In this document: positions 6,188 to 12,958 of the stretch, piece by piece | Numbering within the stretch: the stretch's first letter is position 1 | Layout of the letters: each line of letters starts with the position of its first letter | Assembly: GCA_012800465.1 (NCBI GenBank) | Contig: JAAZJI010000051.1 | Coordinates: forward strand, 1-14,889 | Direction: 5' to 3' | Length of the DNA: 14,889 nt | From: Spirochaetales bacterium | GTDB lineage: Bacteria; Spirochaetota; Spirochaetia; Sphaerochaetales; Sphaerochaetaceae | Notes under the pieces: model-generated | Database searches by the model: none | Told to the model about the DNA's origin: nothing | The model's input: the letters and a program-made list of their open reading frames with translations, nothing else | Translations under genes and position numbers: made by a program

Positions 6188-7370
6188 CCTGTTCCTCCAC
6201 GCGAACCGACCGTTGTCCATCGATCCATCGGATCCTCAGCCTGTCGCCGTCCTTAACCGGTCTGCTGCTTCGGAGCATCGACCCTGTTTCCGTGGAGACG
6301 ATGGCGAATCCCCGCTCGAGTATAGCAAGCGGACTCAAGGCGTTCAACTGATTGGTCAAGAGGGTCAACCGGTTCCTCCTTTCGTGCAACCGGTCTTCGA
6401 TGCCGGTGGAAAGGGCCAGCTGGGCGTTCGCCAGCCGGAACCGCCTGCGGTCGACCTGGGCCTGCAGGTACGCCCTCAGGGTGGGGATGCTGGCTCTTCC
6501 CGTCCTCACCTCGGCCCGGAGAAGCTGCTGGTTGATCGCTGCGACCAGGCGTTGCCGTATCCGGACAAGCTCGGTCTTGGAATCGTAGATCCCCTTGCTG
6601 ATCAGTTCCGCCGCCGCCGACGGGGTCGGGGCCCGCAGGTCGGCGACGAAGTCGCTGAGCGCCCAGTCGACCTCATGGCCGACCGCGCTGACGACGGGAA
6701 TCGCGGATGCATGGATCGCTTCAAGGACCACCTCTTCGCTGAAGGGCAGGAGATCCTCGATCGAACCGCCGCCGCGGGTGACCAGAAGCACGTCACAGTC
6801 GGAGAGCAGGTTCGCCTGTTCGATCCGGAATGCGATCGATCGGGCCGCTTCGGCGCCTTGGACCAGGGAGGGGAAGACCAGGATGTCCAGGGAAGGGGCC
6901 CGCCGCCGGAGGACGGAGAGGACATCCTGCAACGCCGCCCCGGTGGCGCTGGTGATGATGCCGAGCTTCCTCGGGGTTTTCGGCAGGGGGCGCTTGCGGT
7001 CGAAATATCCCTTTTGCCGGTAGCGGAGCTTCCGCTCCTCGAGGAGGGCGAGCAGGTTCCCATAGCCGGTCTTCACCATCGTCTCGCATCTGATCTGGTA
7101 GGTTCCGCGAGGTGGATAGAGGTCGAGCGATCCGGTGACCGTAACCTTGTCCCCGTCCTGCGGGGTGAAGGAGACCTTCCACGCCTGGGAGCGGAAGAGC
7201 ACGCAGCCGATCTGGGCTCCCTCGTCCTTGAGGGTGAAGAACCAGTGACCGCTGGAAGCGGGACGGAAGTTCGAAATCTCTCCGGCGACCGAGAAGAACG
7301 GAAACCCTTCCTCAAGAACCCGTTTGATCGAACGGGTCAGTTCGGTGACGGTGATGGTGGGGATGTCCAC
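6177..7370 (-). CDS. xseA: Exodeoxyribonuclease VII large subunit
   Basis: The protein has 397 residues. It is the catalytic subunit that degrades single-stranded DNA from both ends to short oligonucleotides, acting in repair with XseB. An N-terminal OB-fold covers about 1-105 (VTELTRSIKRVLEE ... SNFRPASSGHWFFTLKD). The catalytic region follows with TSATGAALQD (Asp149), TRGGGSIEDL (Arg199) and GHEVD (His232, Asp235); the spacing matches the residues described for the E. coli enzyme. A coiled-coil region follows to about residue 345. The start is GTG, preceded by AAAGGA at 7379-7384 with 8 bases between. A terminator hairpin lies immediately upstream and leaves no room for a separate promoter. 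Confidence 0.95.
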   Translation of the reverse strand: MDIPTITVTELTRSIKRVLEEGFPFFSVAGEISNFRPASSGHWFFTLKDEGAQIGCVLFRSQAWKVSFTPQDGDKVTVTGSLDLYPPRGTYQIRCETMVKTGYGNLLALLEERKLRYRQKGYFDRKRPLPKTPRKLGIITSATGAALQDVLSVLRRRAPSLDILVFPSLVQGAEAARSIAFRIEQANLLSDCDVLLVTRGGGSIEDLLPFSEEVVLEAIHASAIPVVSAVGHEVDWALSDFVADLRAPTPSAAAELISKGIYDSKTELVRIRQRLVAAINQQLLRAEVRTGRASIPTLRAYLQAQVDRRRFRLANAQLALSTGIEDRLHERRNRLTLLTNQLNALSPLAILERGFAIVSTETGSMLRSSRPVKDGDRLRIRWIDGQRSVRVEEQDEL

Positions 7371-7386
7371 GGCAATGATCCTTTAG

Positions 7387-7418
7387 AAAAAAAAGAGACA
7401 GCCCGGACAAGCTGTCTC
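7387..7418 (-). terminator. Rho-independent terminator of the ferredoxin gene
   Basis: On the minus strand an 8-base perfect stem (GAGACAGC at 7411-7418 pairing with GCTGTCTC at 7395-7402) with an 8-base loop is followed directly by eight T (7394-7387). It lies 19 bases after the ferredoxin stop and 16 bases before the xseA start, so it ends the ferredoxin message and must also control any readthrough into xseA. Confidence 0.9.
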
Positions 7419-7437
7419 AATCATAAAGCGCCGCTCC

Positions 7438-7605
7438 TTACTCGGGAATGATCGCTTCAGTCGGGCAGGCGTCCGCACACACGCCGCAGTCGATGCAGGT
7501 GTCGGCGTCGATCACATAGATATCGCCTTCGCTGATCGCACCGGTGGGACACTCCGAAAGGCAGCTCCCGCACGCTATGCATTCATCCGTGATTTTGTAA
7601 GCCAT
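7438..7605 (-). CDS. 2[4Fe-4S] ferredoxin, clostridial type
   Basis: The protein has 55 residues with two CxxCxxCxxxCP motifs: Cys9-12-15-19 in CIACGSCLSECP and Cys37-40-43-47 in CIDCGVCADACP. Each four-cysteine set, with the last cysteine completing the other cluster, holds the two [4Fe-4S] centres of a low-potential electron carrier. Such ferredoxins take electrons from pyruvate:ferredoxin oxidoreductase and pass them to hydrogenases or NADH-linked enzymes in anaerobes. AAGGAG lies about 6 bases before the ATG. The gene stands alone between its own promoter and terminator, suggesting high, independent expression. It is too short for most gene finders. Confidence 0.95.
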   Translation of the reverse strand: MAYKITDECIACGSCLSECPTGAISEGDIYVIDADTCIDCGVCADACPTEAIIPE

Positions 7606-7615
7606 GGATCACTCC

Positions 7616-7644
7616 TTGATTGGTATCGTTGTCAAAACTATATA
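7616..7644 (+). promoter_or_regulatory. Possible promoter of topB, interlocked with the ferredoxin promoter
   Basis: TTGATT (7616-7621), a 17-base spacer and TATATA (7639-7644) face right towards topB. Its -10 shares bases 7639-7642 with the -10 of the opposite promoter, so both cannot be occupied at once. Predicted leader to the TTG start is about 95 bases. Confidence 0.45.
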
Positions 7645-7665
7645 CCCGCCTCCGGTTCTAGTCAA
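7637..7665 (-). promoter_or_regulatory. Sigma-70-type promoter of the ferredoxin gene
   Basis: TTGACT (7665-7660 on the minus strand) and TATAGT (7642-7637) are separated by exactly 17 bases; each has one mismatch to consensus. The predicted start near 7630 gives a leader of about 25 bases carrying AAGGAG. Confidence 0.75.
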
Positions 7666-7746
7666 CAAGAGGGAGAGAAAACTTTCGCCCCGGGCGCCTT
7701 GCAAGCCCGGCTCTTGGACGGTATCATCACGAGGGTGGAGGAACCT

Positions 7747-9969
7747 TTGAAGCAGTTGGTGTTGGCGGAAAAGCCGAGTGTCGGGCGGGAGCTCGCCCGG
7801 GTGTTGGGGTGCGATCGGCGCTCCGAGGGGTTCATCGAGGGACCGGAGTACATCATCACCTGGGCGCTGGGGCATCTGGTCGGGCTGGCCGAGCCGGCGG
7901 CCTACAGCCCTTCCTACAGGCGGTGGTCCCTGAAGGACCTGCCGATGCTCCCTTCCACTCTGAAGCTCGAAGTGATCGATCGGACGAAGAACCAGTTCCG
8001 GATCATCAAGTCCCTCGTCGACCGGGAGGAGATCGCTTCCCTGATCATCGCCACCGATGCTGGGCGGGAAGGGGAGCTGGTCGCCCGCTGGATCATCGAG
8101 GAGGCCGGCTACGAAGGCCCGATCAGGCGCCTGTGGATCAGCAGCCAGACTGAAGAGGCGATCCGGACGGGATTCGCCACCCTCAAGGATGGAGGACTCT
8201 ATGAGAACCTCTATCGCGCGGCGTTCAGCCGGGCAGCGGCGGACTGGTATGTCGGAATGAACGTCACCCGGGCGCTGACCTGCCACTACGACGCCAAGCT
8301 CTCCGCCGGAAGGGTGCAGACTCCGATCCTCGCCCTGATGGTCGACCGGGAGGATGAGATCGAAGGGTTCGACGGTCGGTTCTACTGGACCCTGAACGCC
8401 CGGTTCGGTCCGATTTCGGCCACCTTGTGGCCTACCGATGAAACCAGCCGGATCGAGACCGATGAGCTGGCCGGGGAGTACCGGGCGAGGATTGTCGGCA
8501 AGACGGGAACGGTGGGTGAAGTATATCGGGATGGAAAAACGATTCCTTCCCCCTTGGCGTACGATCTGACCGCTCTTCAGAAGGATGCGAACATCCTTCT
8601 GGATTTCAGCGCGAAGGAGACGCTGGACATCCTCCAGGGTCTCTATGAGCGGCACAAGGTGGTGACCTATCCCCGGACCGACAGCCGCTACATCACCTCC
8701 GACATCCTGCCGACCCTCGATCGAAGGATCGAAGCGTTGGCCAATACCGTTCTGGCTCCGGTGGCCCGCCGGTATCTTACCGAGGGGTACGCCTTCGATG
8801 AGGGGCGCCTCGTCCAGGACGCGAAGGTCACGGACCACCATGCGATCATCCCCACCGAGACCCGGGTGGATCCTTCCCGGCTGTCGAAGAAAGAGAGCGA
8901 CCTCTTCAACCTGATCGCTCTCCGCTTCCTGGAGGTTCTTGCCCCCGCCTATCGCTACGAGTCGATCCTCACCACGATCGAATCCGAAGGTCTCGTCTTC
9001 AAAAACCGAACGACCCGGCCGCTCGACCTTGGGTGGCGAACGGTCGCCCTGCAAAGCGGCCTCAAGAGCGCCGAGTTCGTGGATGAAGAGGAATACGTCA
9101 AGGAGGATGTGGCGGTGGGACAGTGTCTTTCCGTTCTCGATGCCGTTGTGCGGCGGTTCACCACCCCCGCACCCCTGCGCTACACGGAAGCGACCCTGCT
9201 TTCGGCGATGGAGAACGCCGGGCGCCTGGTGGACGATCCGTTGTTGAAGAAGCAGATGGGCGGAGGGCTCGGCACTCCCGCGACAAGGGCGGACATCATC
9301 GAGAAGCTCCTTCAGAACGCCTACATCGAACGGGAGGGGAAGAATCTGGTGCCCACCCCGAAAGGACGGGAGCTCATCCGGCTGGTTCCCCCCAGCCTGA
9401 AGAGCGCCGCCCTCACCGGAGAATGGGAGCTGCGCCTTTCCAACATCGCCGAAGGGATTGAAGAGGTCGAACCGTTCCTTTCCGACATCAAGGAGAGCGC
9501 CCGCTCGCTTGTGGAGGAGGTAAAGCGCAGCGGCGAGGTGTTCGCTCCCCGTTTTCCGGGGTCGAAGACCTGTCCCCACTGCTCGAGCGTGATGATGAAG
9601 GTCACCGACCCGATCGGCCAGGCCCACTTCATCTGCCAGCGGCTTTCCTGCTCATACGAGGAGAAGGAGATCAGAAAGCGGGTGTTCGTCGAGCCGGAGA
9701 AGAAAGAGCCTTCCGCTCCCAGGAAGAAAGTCGTGGTCGTCAAAGCACCGGCCGACCCTGGCGCGGTGAAGAAGCGGGTGGTGGTGAAGAAGAAGGCCCC
9801 GGACGAGCTTCCCTATCGTTGGGAGACGACGATCGAGGTGGTCCGCCCCTCGAAACTGCAGCGCCGGGAGGTGCCCCGACAGCATGCATTCACCGAGCGG
9901 GTGACCTCGGGATCCTCCTTCGCCGACCTGGTCAGGGCGAGCGAGGAACGGAAGAAGCGAAGACGGTAA
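7747..9969 (+). CDS. topB: DNA topoisomerase III (type IA)
   Basis: The protein has 740 residues from the TTG at 7747, preceded by GGAGGA at 7737-7742. The resulting start, MKQLVLAEKPSVGRELARVLG, is the classic TopB N-terminus. An earlier TTG at 7699 lacks a binding site. It relaxes or decatenates DNA by transient single-strand cleavage. The Toprim domain has Glu8 and IATDAGREGE (101-110). The active-site tyrosine is Tyr308 in VVTYPRTDSRY, and GGLGTPATRADIIEKL (507-522) is conserved. After the core a cysteine set C609-x2-C612 ... C630-x4-C635 suggests a single zinc ribbon. It is followed by a lysine/valine-rich basic linker (about 657-685) and a further 55-residue tail ending in EERKKRRR, which may bind DNA or a partner. 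The dap operon follows after 84 bases. Confidence 0.95.
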   Translation: MKQLVLAEKPSVGRELARVLGCDRRSEGFIEGPEYIITWALGHLVGLAEPAAYSPSYRRWSLKDLPMLPSTLKLEVIDRTKNQFRIIKSLVDREEIASLIIATDAGREGELVARWIIEEAGYEGPIRRLWISSQTEEAIRTGFATLKDGGLYENLYRAAFSRAAADWYVGMNVTRALTCHYDAKLSAGRVQTPILALMVDREDEIEGFDGRFYWTLNARFGPISATLWPTDETSRIETDELAGEYRARIVGKTGTVGEVYRDGKTIPSPLAYDLTALQKDANILLDFSAKETLDILQGLYERHKVVTYPRTDSRYITSDILPTLDRRIEALANTVLAPVARRYLTEGYAFDEGRLVQDAKVTDHHAIIPTETRVDPSRLSKKESDLFNLIALRFLEVLAPAYRYESILTTIESEGLVFKNRTTRPLDLGWRTVALQSGLKSAEFVDEEEYVKEDVAVGQCLSVLDAVVRRFTTPAPLRYTEATLLSAMENAGRLVDDPLLKKQMGGGLGTPATRADIIEKLLQNAYIEREGKNLVPTPKGRELIRLVPPSLKSAALTGEWELRLSNIAEGIEEVEPFLSDIKESARSLVEEVKRSGEVFAPRFPGSKTCPHCSSVMMKVTDPIGQAHFICQRLSCSYEEKEIRKRVFVEPEKKEPSAPRKKVVVVKAPADPGAVKKRVVVKKKAPDELPYRWETTIEVVRPSKLQRREVPRQHAFTERVTSGSSFADLVRASEERKKRRR

Positions 9970-9991
9970 TTGTGTTATCAAAAAAACATTC

Positions 9992-10000
9992 TGTTATGCT
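9992..10000 (+). promoter_or_regulatory. Extended -10 promoter for the dap/lysine operon
   Basis: TGTTATGCT is a TGn extended -10 with hexamer TATGCT at 9995-10000. A TTGTGT at 9970-9975 is a weak -35 with a long 19-base spacer. A start near 10007 would give a leader of about 47 bases, much of it the hairpin before dapB. It lies directly after topB, so the lysine genes can be controlled separately from it. Confidence 0.45.
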
Positions 10001-10024
10001 GTAGACACTCATGTAGCTTTCTGT

Positions 10025-10054
10025 TAGGCTTCTTCCCATGCGGGAGGAAGCCTA
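10025..10054 (+). promoter_or_regulatory. Leader hairpin sequestering the dapB ribosome binding site
   Basis: Bases 10025-10037 pair with 10042-10054 around the four-base loop ATGC. The 13-base stem has one G-U pair (10033/10046) and otherwise perfect pairs. The right arm contains the whole Shine-Dalgarno sequence GGGAGG (10042-10047) and ends on the A of the ATG. There is no T-run after it, so it is not a terminator for topB. Folding would hide the binding site and reduce translation of dapB unless opened by a protein, another RNA or temperature. Confidence 0.6.
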
Positions 10055-10815
10055 TGAAGCTTGCACTGGTCGGATACGGAAGGATGGGAAAGATCATCGA
10101 GGTCCACGCCCTTGCCCGGACGCACACGATCTCTTCGGTCATCGACCCCTTCGTCGAGGGAGTGAAGCGATCGCTGAGCGTCGAACACCTTGAAGACTGT
10201 GACGTGGCGATCGACTTCACCCATCCCGACGTCGCTTTGGAGCATATCCGCTTCTATGCACACAACGGGGTTCCCGCCGTGATCGGGACCACCGGGTGGT
10301 ATGGACACCTTGACGAAGTCGCTTCATTGGTCAAAGAAGCGAACGGGACGATCCTCTACAGCGGAAACTTCTCCCTCGGAGTCGCGCTCTTTCTCAGGAG
10401 CGTGCGATATGCCGCCGCTCTGTACGGACGGACCGGGCGGTACGATCCGGCGATCATCGAGGTGCATCACGACAAAAAAGCGGATAGCCCGTCGGGGACT
10501 GCGGGCATGCTCGCCTCCCGGGTGCTGGAAGGCTTTCCCGAAAAGACCCGGATCGAATACGAAACCCAGCACCGGAGGCGCGGGGCCGAGGTGCTCCATG
10601 TCGCGAGCCTGCGGGTAGGTTCGGTGCCGGGAACCCATACCGTCCTCTTCGACAGCCCGGAGGACACGATCGAACTGGTCCACACCGCCCGGACCCGGGA
10701 CGGCTTCGCCTTCGGCGCGGTCGCCGCCGCCGAGTGGCTGCATGAACAACCAAGCGGGCTCTATACCCTGGAAGACATGGTTGACGCAGTGTTTCTGCAA
10801 GAGGAGATGAAGTGA
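10054..10815 (+). CDS. dapB: 4-hydroxy-tetrahydrodipicolinate reductase
   Basis: The protein has 253 residues from the ATG at 10054, chosen for the GGGAGG just upstream and because the Rossmann start MKLALVGYGRMGK follows directly; the frame extends left to 9970 without support. It reduces hydroxy-tetrahydrodipicolinate with NAD(P)H. The nucleotide loop GYGRMG is at 7-12, IGTTGW at 77-82 and the signature EVHHDKKADSPSGTA at 136-150 (His138/139, Lys142). The N-terminal part between residues 32 and 50 is short compared with the roughly 270-residue E. coli type, as in the compact DapB variants of several anaerobes. It is the first gene of the lysine operon; its stop overlaps the dapA start by one base (TGATG). 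Confidence 0.95.
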   Translation: MKLALVGYGRMGKIIEVHALARTHTISSVIDPFVEGVKRSLSVEHLEDCDVAIDFTHPDVALEHIRFYAHNGVPAVIGTTGWYGHLDEVASLVKEANGTILYSGNFSLGVALFLRSVRYAAALYGRTGRYDPAIIEVHHDKKADSPSGTAGMLASRVLEGFPEKTRIEYETQHRRRGAEVLHVASLRVGSVPGTHTVLFDSPEDTIELVHTARTRDGFAFGAVAAAEWLHEQPSGLYTLEDMVDAVFLQEEMK

Positions 10816-11726
10816 TGAAGAGAATCGATTTCAGGGGTGTGCACACCGCGCTCGTCACCCCGTTCACCGCGAAAGACAATCTGGATGAGGACGCCCTGGA
10901 GGCGATCATCGAGCACCAGATCACAAGCGGGATCAGCGGCCTCGTCCCCTGCGGGACGACGGGCGAGTCGCCGACCCTCAGTCACGACGAGCATGACCGG
11001 GTCATCGCCCTGACGGTGAAGTTCGCGAACGGGCGGGTGCCGGTGATCGCCGGAACCGGTTCGAACGCGACCGACGAGGCGGTCCGCCTTTCCCGGCACG
11101 CCCAGCAGGTCGGTTCCGACGCGGTCCTGCTGGTCAGTCCGTACTACAACAAGCCGACCCAGAAAGGGCTCTTCGAACACTTCAAGGCGATCGCCGACAG
11201 CGTCGACATCCCCTGCATCCTCTACAACATCCAGGGAAGGACCGCGGTGAACATCGAGACGGCGACGGTGGTCGCCCTCCAGGAGGCGTGTCCCAACATC
11301 GTCGGGGTGAAGGAGGCGAGCGGAAAGCTTGAGCAGATGCGGGAGGTGATCGATTCCTCCCGGCCGGAGTTCTTCGTCCTCAGCGGAGATGACAACATGT
11401 GCATCCCCCTGATCGGAATCGGCGGGCACGGGGTGATCAGCGTCGCTTCGAACCTGATTCCCGAGTATCTCTCGACGATGGTCCGAAAGGCGCTCGACGG
11501 AGCGATGACCGAAGCGAAGGAGATGGAAGCGGTCATCTCCAATTTCTTCCATGCCTGTTTCCTGGAGACCAATCCGATACCGATCAAGACGGCGATGGCC
11601 CGCTTCGGGTGGTGCAACGAATCGTTCCGCCTGCCGCTCTGCACCTTCGAGAACGAAGCCAAGCGGGCGGAGCTCTATCGGGAACTGAACCATCTGGAAT
11701 CCTTGAAGATCATCAGGCGGAGGTAG
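10815..11726 (+). CDS. dapA: 4-hydroxy-tetrahydrodipicolinate synthase
   Basis: The protein has 303 residues from the ATG at 10815; a GTG three bases earlier is less likely. GAGGAG (10801-10806) inside the end of dapB serves as ribosome binding site. A TIM-barrel lyase, it condenses pyruvate with aspartate semialdehyde, the committed step to DAP and lysine. The Schiff-base lysine is Lys166 in VGVKEASG. Thr48/Thr49 (PCGTTGES), Tyr111 (SPYYNKP) and Tyr137 (LYNIQGRT, with Arg142) form the proton relay and substrate site, all at spacing matching the E. coli enzyme. Whether lysine inhibits it cannot be judged by eye. DapL follows after 2 bases. Confidence 0.96.
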   Translation: MKRIDFRGVHTALVTPFTAKDNLDEDALEAIIEHQITSGISGLVPCGTTGESPTLSHDEHDRVIALTVKFANGRVPVIAGTGSNATDEAVRLSRHAQQVGSDAVLLVSPYYNKPTQKGLFEHFKAIADSVDIPCILYNIQGRTAVNIETATVVALQEACPNIVGVKEASGKLEQMREVIDSSRPEFFVLSGDDNMCIPLIGIGGHGVISVASNLIPEYLSTMVRKALDGAMTEAKEMEAVISNFFHACFLETNPIPIKTAMARFGWCNESFRLPLCTFENEAKRAELYRELNHLESLKIIRRR

Positions 11727-11728
11727 GA

Positions 11729-12958
11729 ATGGCGACGATCAACAGCGCATACAGGAAGTTGGCAAGCGGGTATCTCTTTCCCGAAATCAATCGAAGAGTC
11801 CGCGCCTGGCAGGAGCGGAATCCCGACAAGAAGGTGCTTCGGCTGGGGATCGGAAACACCACCGAGGCGCTTCCTCCGGCGATCTGCGAAGCGATGGTCG
11901 AAAAGGTCGATGAGCTGGGGAGGCGGGAGAGCTACACCGGGTACGGAGACGAGCAAGGCGATGCGTACCTGAGAGAAGCTCTGGTCGAGCACTATCGGAA
12001 GAACGGAGTGTCTCTGGAGATGGAGGAGGTGTTCGTCAGCGACGGAGCCAAGAGCGATGCGGCGAACATCCAGACCCTCTTTTCGATCGATTCGGTCGTC
12101 GCGGTGGCCGATCCGGCGTACCCGGTCTACGTCGATTCCAACGTGGCGAGCGGCCGGTCCGAAGGATGGGATGAGAGCCGCGGAATGTACAAAGACCTCG
12201 TCTATCTCTCCTGCACGGAGGAAAACGGGTTCATTCCGCCGCTTCCCTCGCGGAAGGTCGACCTGATCTACCTCTGCAACCCGAACAACCCCACCGGGGC
12301 GGTGATGAGCCACGAGCAGGTGAAGGAGTTTGTCGACTATGCCCGAAAACACAAGAGCGTCATCATCTATGACAGCGCCTACAGCGAATACATCACCGAA
12401 GAGGGATATCCTCGCTCGATCTACGAGATCGAGGGGGCGAAGGAGTGCGCGATCGAGATCTCCTCGTTCTCCAAGTTCTCCGGGTTCACCGGGGTCCGGC
12501 TCGGGTGGACGATCGTTCCCGGGAGCCTGGTCTGTGAGGACAGCAAGCCCCTGGAACTCAACAGGATGTGGAACCGCCGCCAGACCACCTTCTTCAACGG
12601 GGCGAGCAACATCGCCCAGCGGGGGGGCTTCGCGGCGCTTTCCGGCGAAGGGTATGAGCAGAGCCGGGCTTTGGTGGAGTACTACCTGGAAAACGCCCGC
12701 CTGATCCGGGAGGGACTCAAGCGGGTCGGTCTTGCCGTCTACGGCGGAATCAACAGTCCCTACATCTGGGCGAAGACCCCGGACGGGATCGACAGCTGGG
12801 CGTTCTACGATCAGCTGCTCGATCAGTGCCACGTCGTGGTGACCCCCGGCGGCGGCTTCGGGCCGGCGGGAAACCGGTTCGTCCGGGTATCGGCGTACAA
12901 CCACCGGGAGAACGTCGAGGAAGCGATGAAGATGATCGAGGAGAAGCTGAAGATATGA
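11729..12958 (+). CDS. dapL: LL-diaminopimelate aminotransferase
   Basis: The protein has 409 residues, standard for DapL. It converts tetrahydrodipicolinate and glutamate directly to LL-DAP, bypassing the succinyl or acetyl steps (DapD, DapC/PatA, DapE). It is a fold-type I PLP enzyme: LRLGIGNTTEALPP at 37-50, the CNPNNPTG block at 183-190, Asp215 in IIYDSAYSEY, and Lys249 in SSFSKFSGFTGVRLGW as the PLP-binding lysine. The motif SYTGYGDEQGDAYLR (68-82) is typical of DapL rather than other aminotransferases. GGAGG at 11719-11723 lies 5 bases before the ATG, inside the end of dapA. The stop overlaps the lysA start by 4 bases (ATGA). Confidence 0.96.
   Translation: MATINSAYRKLASGYLFPEINRRVRAWQERNPDKKVLRLGIGNTTEALPPAICEAMVEKVDELGRRESYTGYGDEQGDAYLREALVEHYRKNGVSLEMEEVFVSDGAKSDAANIQTLFSIDSVVAVADPAYPVYVDSNVASGRSEGWDESRGMYKDLVYLSCTEENGFIPPLPSRKVDLIYLCNPNNPTGAVMSHEQVKEFVDYARKHKSVIIYDSAYSEYITEEGYPRSIYEIEGAKECAIEISSFSKFSGFTGVRLGWTIVPGSLVCEDSKPLELNRMWNRRQTTFFNGASNIAQRGGFAALSGEGYEQSRALVEYYLENARLIREGLKRVGLAVYGGINSPYIWAKTPDGIDSWAFYDQLLDQCHVVVTPGGGFGPAGNRFVRVSAYNHRENVEEAMKMIEEKLKI

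Noticed and set aside
6123..7451. Plus-strand open frame of 442 codons opposite xseA
   Set aside because: xseA is certain from catalytic residues, and this frame also crosses the terminator hairpin and has no domain pattern.
7699..7746. Upstream TTG (7699) as the topB start
   Set aside because: It has no ribosome binding site and adds 16 residues before the conserved LVLAEKPSVG start; the TTG at 7747 has GGAGGA in front.
7609..9627. Very long minus-strand open frame (672 codons) opposite topB
   Set aside because: It is the mirror of a GC-rich coding frame: topB has full domain and catalytic-motif support, while this frame has no recognisable motif and a composition (high Gly/Arg/Pro/Asp) typical of antisense shadows.
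10007..10053. Lysine riboswitch in front of dapB
   Set aside because: The leader is at most about 47 bases after the proposed promoter (84 bases between genes), far shorter than the roughly 170-base lysine aptamer; only one hairpin is present.
10025..10054. Same hairpin as a terminator for topB
   Set aside because: No T-run follows it; the next bases are the dapB start codon and coding sequence.
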